DNA from: Merluccius polli
Taxonomy: Eukaryota > Chordata > Actinopteri > Gadiformes > Merlucciidae
Assembly: GCA_030340625.1 (NCBI GenBank)
Contig: JAOPHQ010002008.1
Coordinates: 56,001-120,000, forward strand
DNA: 64,000 nucleotides
Direction: 5' to 3'
This document shows, one piece after another, positions 62,976 through 64,000 of this stretch (position 1 is its first letter; each line of letters begins with the position of its first letter). The position numbers and the translations under genes are program-made. Below the pieces are notes generated by a model. That model saw only the letters and a list, made by a program, of their open reading frames with translations, was not told where the DNA came from and did not search any database.

Positions 62976-63702
62976 CTTGGCTGTGTCCTAAATCATTCAC
63001 TCCTCCCTACTCACTATCTAGGGAGGTCTATGTAGAGGACTATATAGAGCTCACTACTCCCTACTCACTATCTAGGGAGGTCTATGTAGAGGACTATATA
63101 GAGCTCACTACTCCCTACTCACTATCTAGGGAGGTCTATGTAGAGGACTATATAGAGCTCACTACTCCCTACTCACTATCTAGGGAGGTCTATGTAGAGG
63201 ACTATATAGAGCTCATTACTCCCTACTCACTATTTAGGGAGGTCTATGTAGAGGACTATATAGAGCTCACTACTCCCTACTCACTATCTAGGGAGGTCTA
63301 TGTAGAGGACTATATAGTGAGCTCATCGGAAAAATGAAAAAAACACTTTCGGACACTATTCGGGTCGCCATTAATTACATCATTGCTGTCCCATAATTAA
63401 GCGTGCCAGATCAACGTCGGCTGGTGGACCAACCATAATATATACCGGCAGGCATTTTTGTGATAAATCAGTGTACATTCCCAAATTAATCAAATATAAT
63501 AGGATTAAAACATTTGTGCAATGCATAATGGTATATAGTGCTTGTTTTGTGACCATCGGTTGTACACTAAATTTCACTAATTTTAAGTCCACTGTATAGG
63601 GTATAATAATTCTCACTATACAATCGGACAGCACTACAAAATGGCGACCTCACTATAATGCACTATATAGTGAGTAGTGAGTGATTTCGGACACAGCCCA
63701 AG
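62976..63702. mobile_element. DNA transposon (non-autonomous) with internal 54-bp repeats
   Basis: The ends CTTGGCTGTGTCCTAAATCA and the reverse complement of GATTTCGGACACAGCCCAAG form inverted repeats of about 25 bp. The interior holds CTATATAGTG motifs and six tandem 54-bp units. The homologous LTR copy at 42754 lacks this segment, which confirms it as an insertion. Superfamily uncertain. Confidence 0.75.
62999..63318 (+). repeat. Six tandem 54-bp units
   Basis: Units start at 62999, 63053, 63107, 63161, 63215 and 63269; each contains CTCCCTACTCACTATCTAGG and GAGGTCTATGTAGAGGACTA. The period is a multiple of three, which is why one frame stays open through the array. Units 4 to 5 carry single changes (ATTACT, TATTTAGG). 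Confidence 0.97.
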
Positions 63703-64000
63703 TTTGTGTTTGTTTCTGTCTGCGTGTTTTCATCAAGTAAAGCTTCCTTTCGCACCTACCCTGAGTCTGAGCTCTGCATTTGGGTTCACCTCCCTGTGCA
63801 AGCCGTGACACTTAGGGTGTTGTCGTAAGCCATGGTGGATAAAAGTGTCATCCACTTTTATTTTCGGATGGGCCCTTGTGTGGAACAATAGACCTTATTC
63901 ACCTAGCGGCCTTCAAACTTCTTTGGGGAAACCATGAAAGCTGAATGGAAATGCTTTCCGAATGCTACTTGGTGGGGAAATGTGATGAAGAACAAAAAAT

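Larger units (their letters stand above)
62837..63810 (+). mobile_element. Solo-LTR-like element, split by a DNA transposon
   Basis: It begins TGTAACGATCC and ends CAAGCCGTGACA, with flanks CTTAT (62832-62836) and CTTAG (63811-63815), a 5-bp target duplication with one change. The left (62837-62975) and right (63703-63810) parts match the intact copy at 42754-43021 in reverse. Homology is clear in CATCAAGTAAAGCTTCCTTTCG and CTGAGTCTGAGCTCTGCATT. Confidence 0.8.
62734..63853 (+). mobile_element. tRNA-derived SINE split by an LTR-like element
   Basis: The head at 62734-62836 has an A box TAGCTCAATGGG (62742-62753), a B box GGTTCAATTCC (62786-62796) and the body GGGGCCACACATGTTGAAAA. The tail resumes after the insertion at 63811: GTCGTAAGCCATGGTGGATA and AAAGTGTC. 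Joined, this is the familiar fish SINE order. It is not a functional tRNA gene. Confidence 0.75.

Noticed and set aside
62927..63337. 136-residue frame with a repeated PYSLSREVYVEDYIE motif
   Set aside because: It is the translation of the 54-bp tandem array inside a transposon, open only because the period is divisible by three. No start or splice context.

Overview
The window is vertebrate nuclear DNA, most likely from a teleost fish. Its genes are split into short exons with GT-AG introns, it is full of long dinucleotide and homopolymer runs, and its interspersed repeats (tRNA-derived SINEs ending in a GGATAAAAGCGTCTGCTAA-type tail, L2/Rex1-like LINE 3' ends, hAT and PIF/Harbinger-type DNA elements) are typical of fish. 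The very high microsatellite density would suit a cod-like genome, but that is a guess.

Three protein-coding genes can be supported. (1) On the + strand at 1587-5339 are the last three coding exons of ddc (aromatic-L-amino-acid decarboxylase); the rest of the gene lies before the window. (2) On the + strand at 24791-32378 is a complete nine-exon ecto-nucleoside triphosphate diphosphohydrolase, closest to ENTPD3 (498 codons plus stop, all exon phases compatible, all five apyrase conserved regions present). (3) On the - strand at 57510-37979 are the last seven coding exons of an RBMS-family single-stranded RNA/DNA-binding protein, best matched to RBMS3; its 5' part, including the first RRM, lies beyond the right edge. 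entpd3 and rbms3 converge, with about 5.6 kb between their stop codons. I see no evidence that the three genes form a functional unit: they act in amine synthesis, extracellular nucleotide hydrolysis and RNA binding.

Layout: 1-5339 ddc exons and introns, including a TTA-flanked Harbinger-type MITE and a CpG-rich block; 5340-24790 intergenic, with a Harbinger-like element carrying a broken Myb/SANT gene (10002-11315), two copies of an unidentified repeat of which one is internally deleted (14690-15695 and 21948-22402), and a LINE relic with younger insertions (19940-20865); 24791-32378 entpd3; 32379-37978 3' flanks of the two convergent genes; 37979-57510 rbms3 exons in long introns with SINEs, a solo-LTR-like element with an exact 5-bp target duplication, and an 11-unit G-run minisatellite; 57511-64000 upstream rbms3 intron, ending in a triple nest (SINE, then LTR-like element, then DNA transposon with six 54-bp repeats).

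I found no previously undescribed gene system. The most informative structures are the nested insertions, the Harbinger-type Myb/SANT relic, the G-run minisatellite, and microsatellites used as splice-acceptor polypyrimidine tracts.
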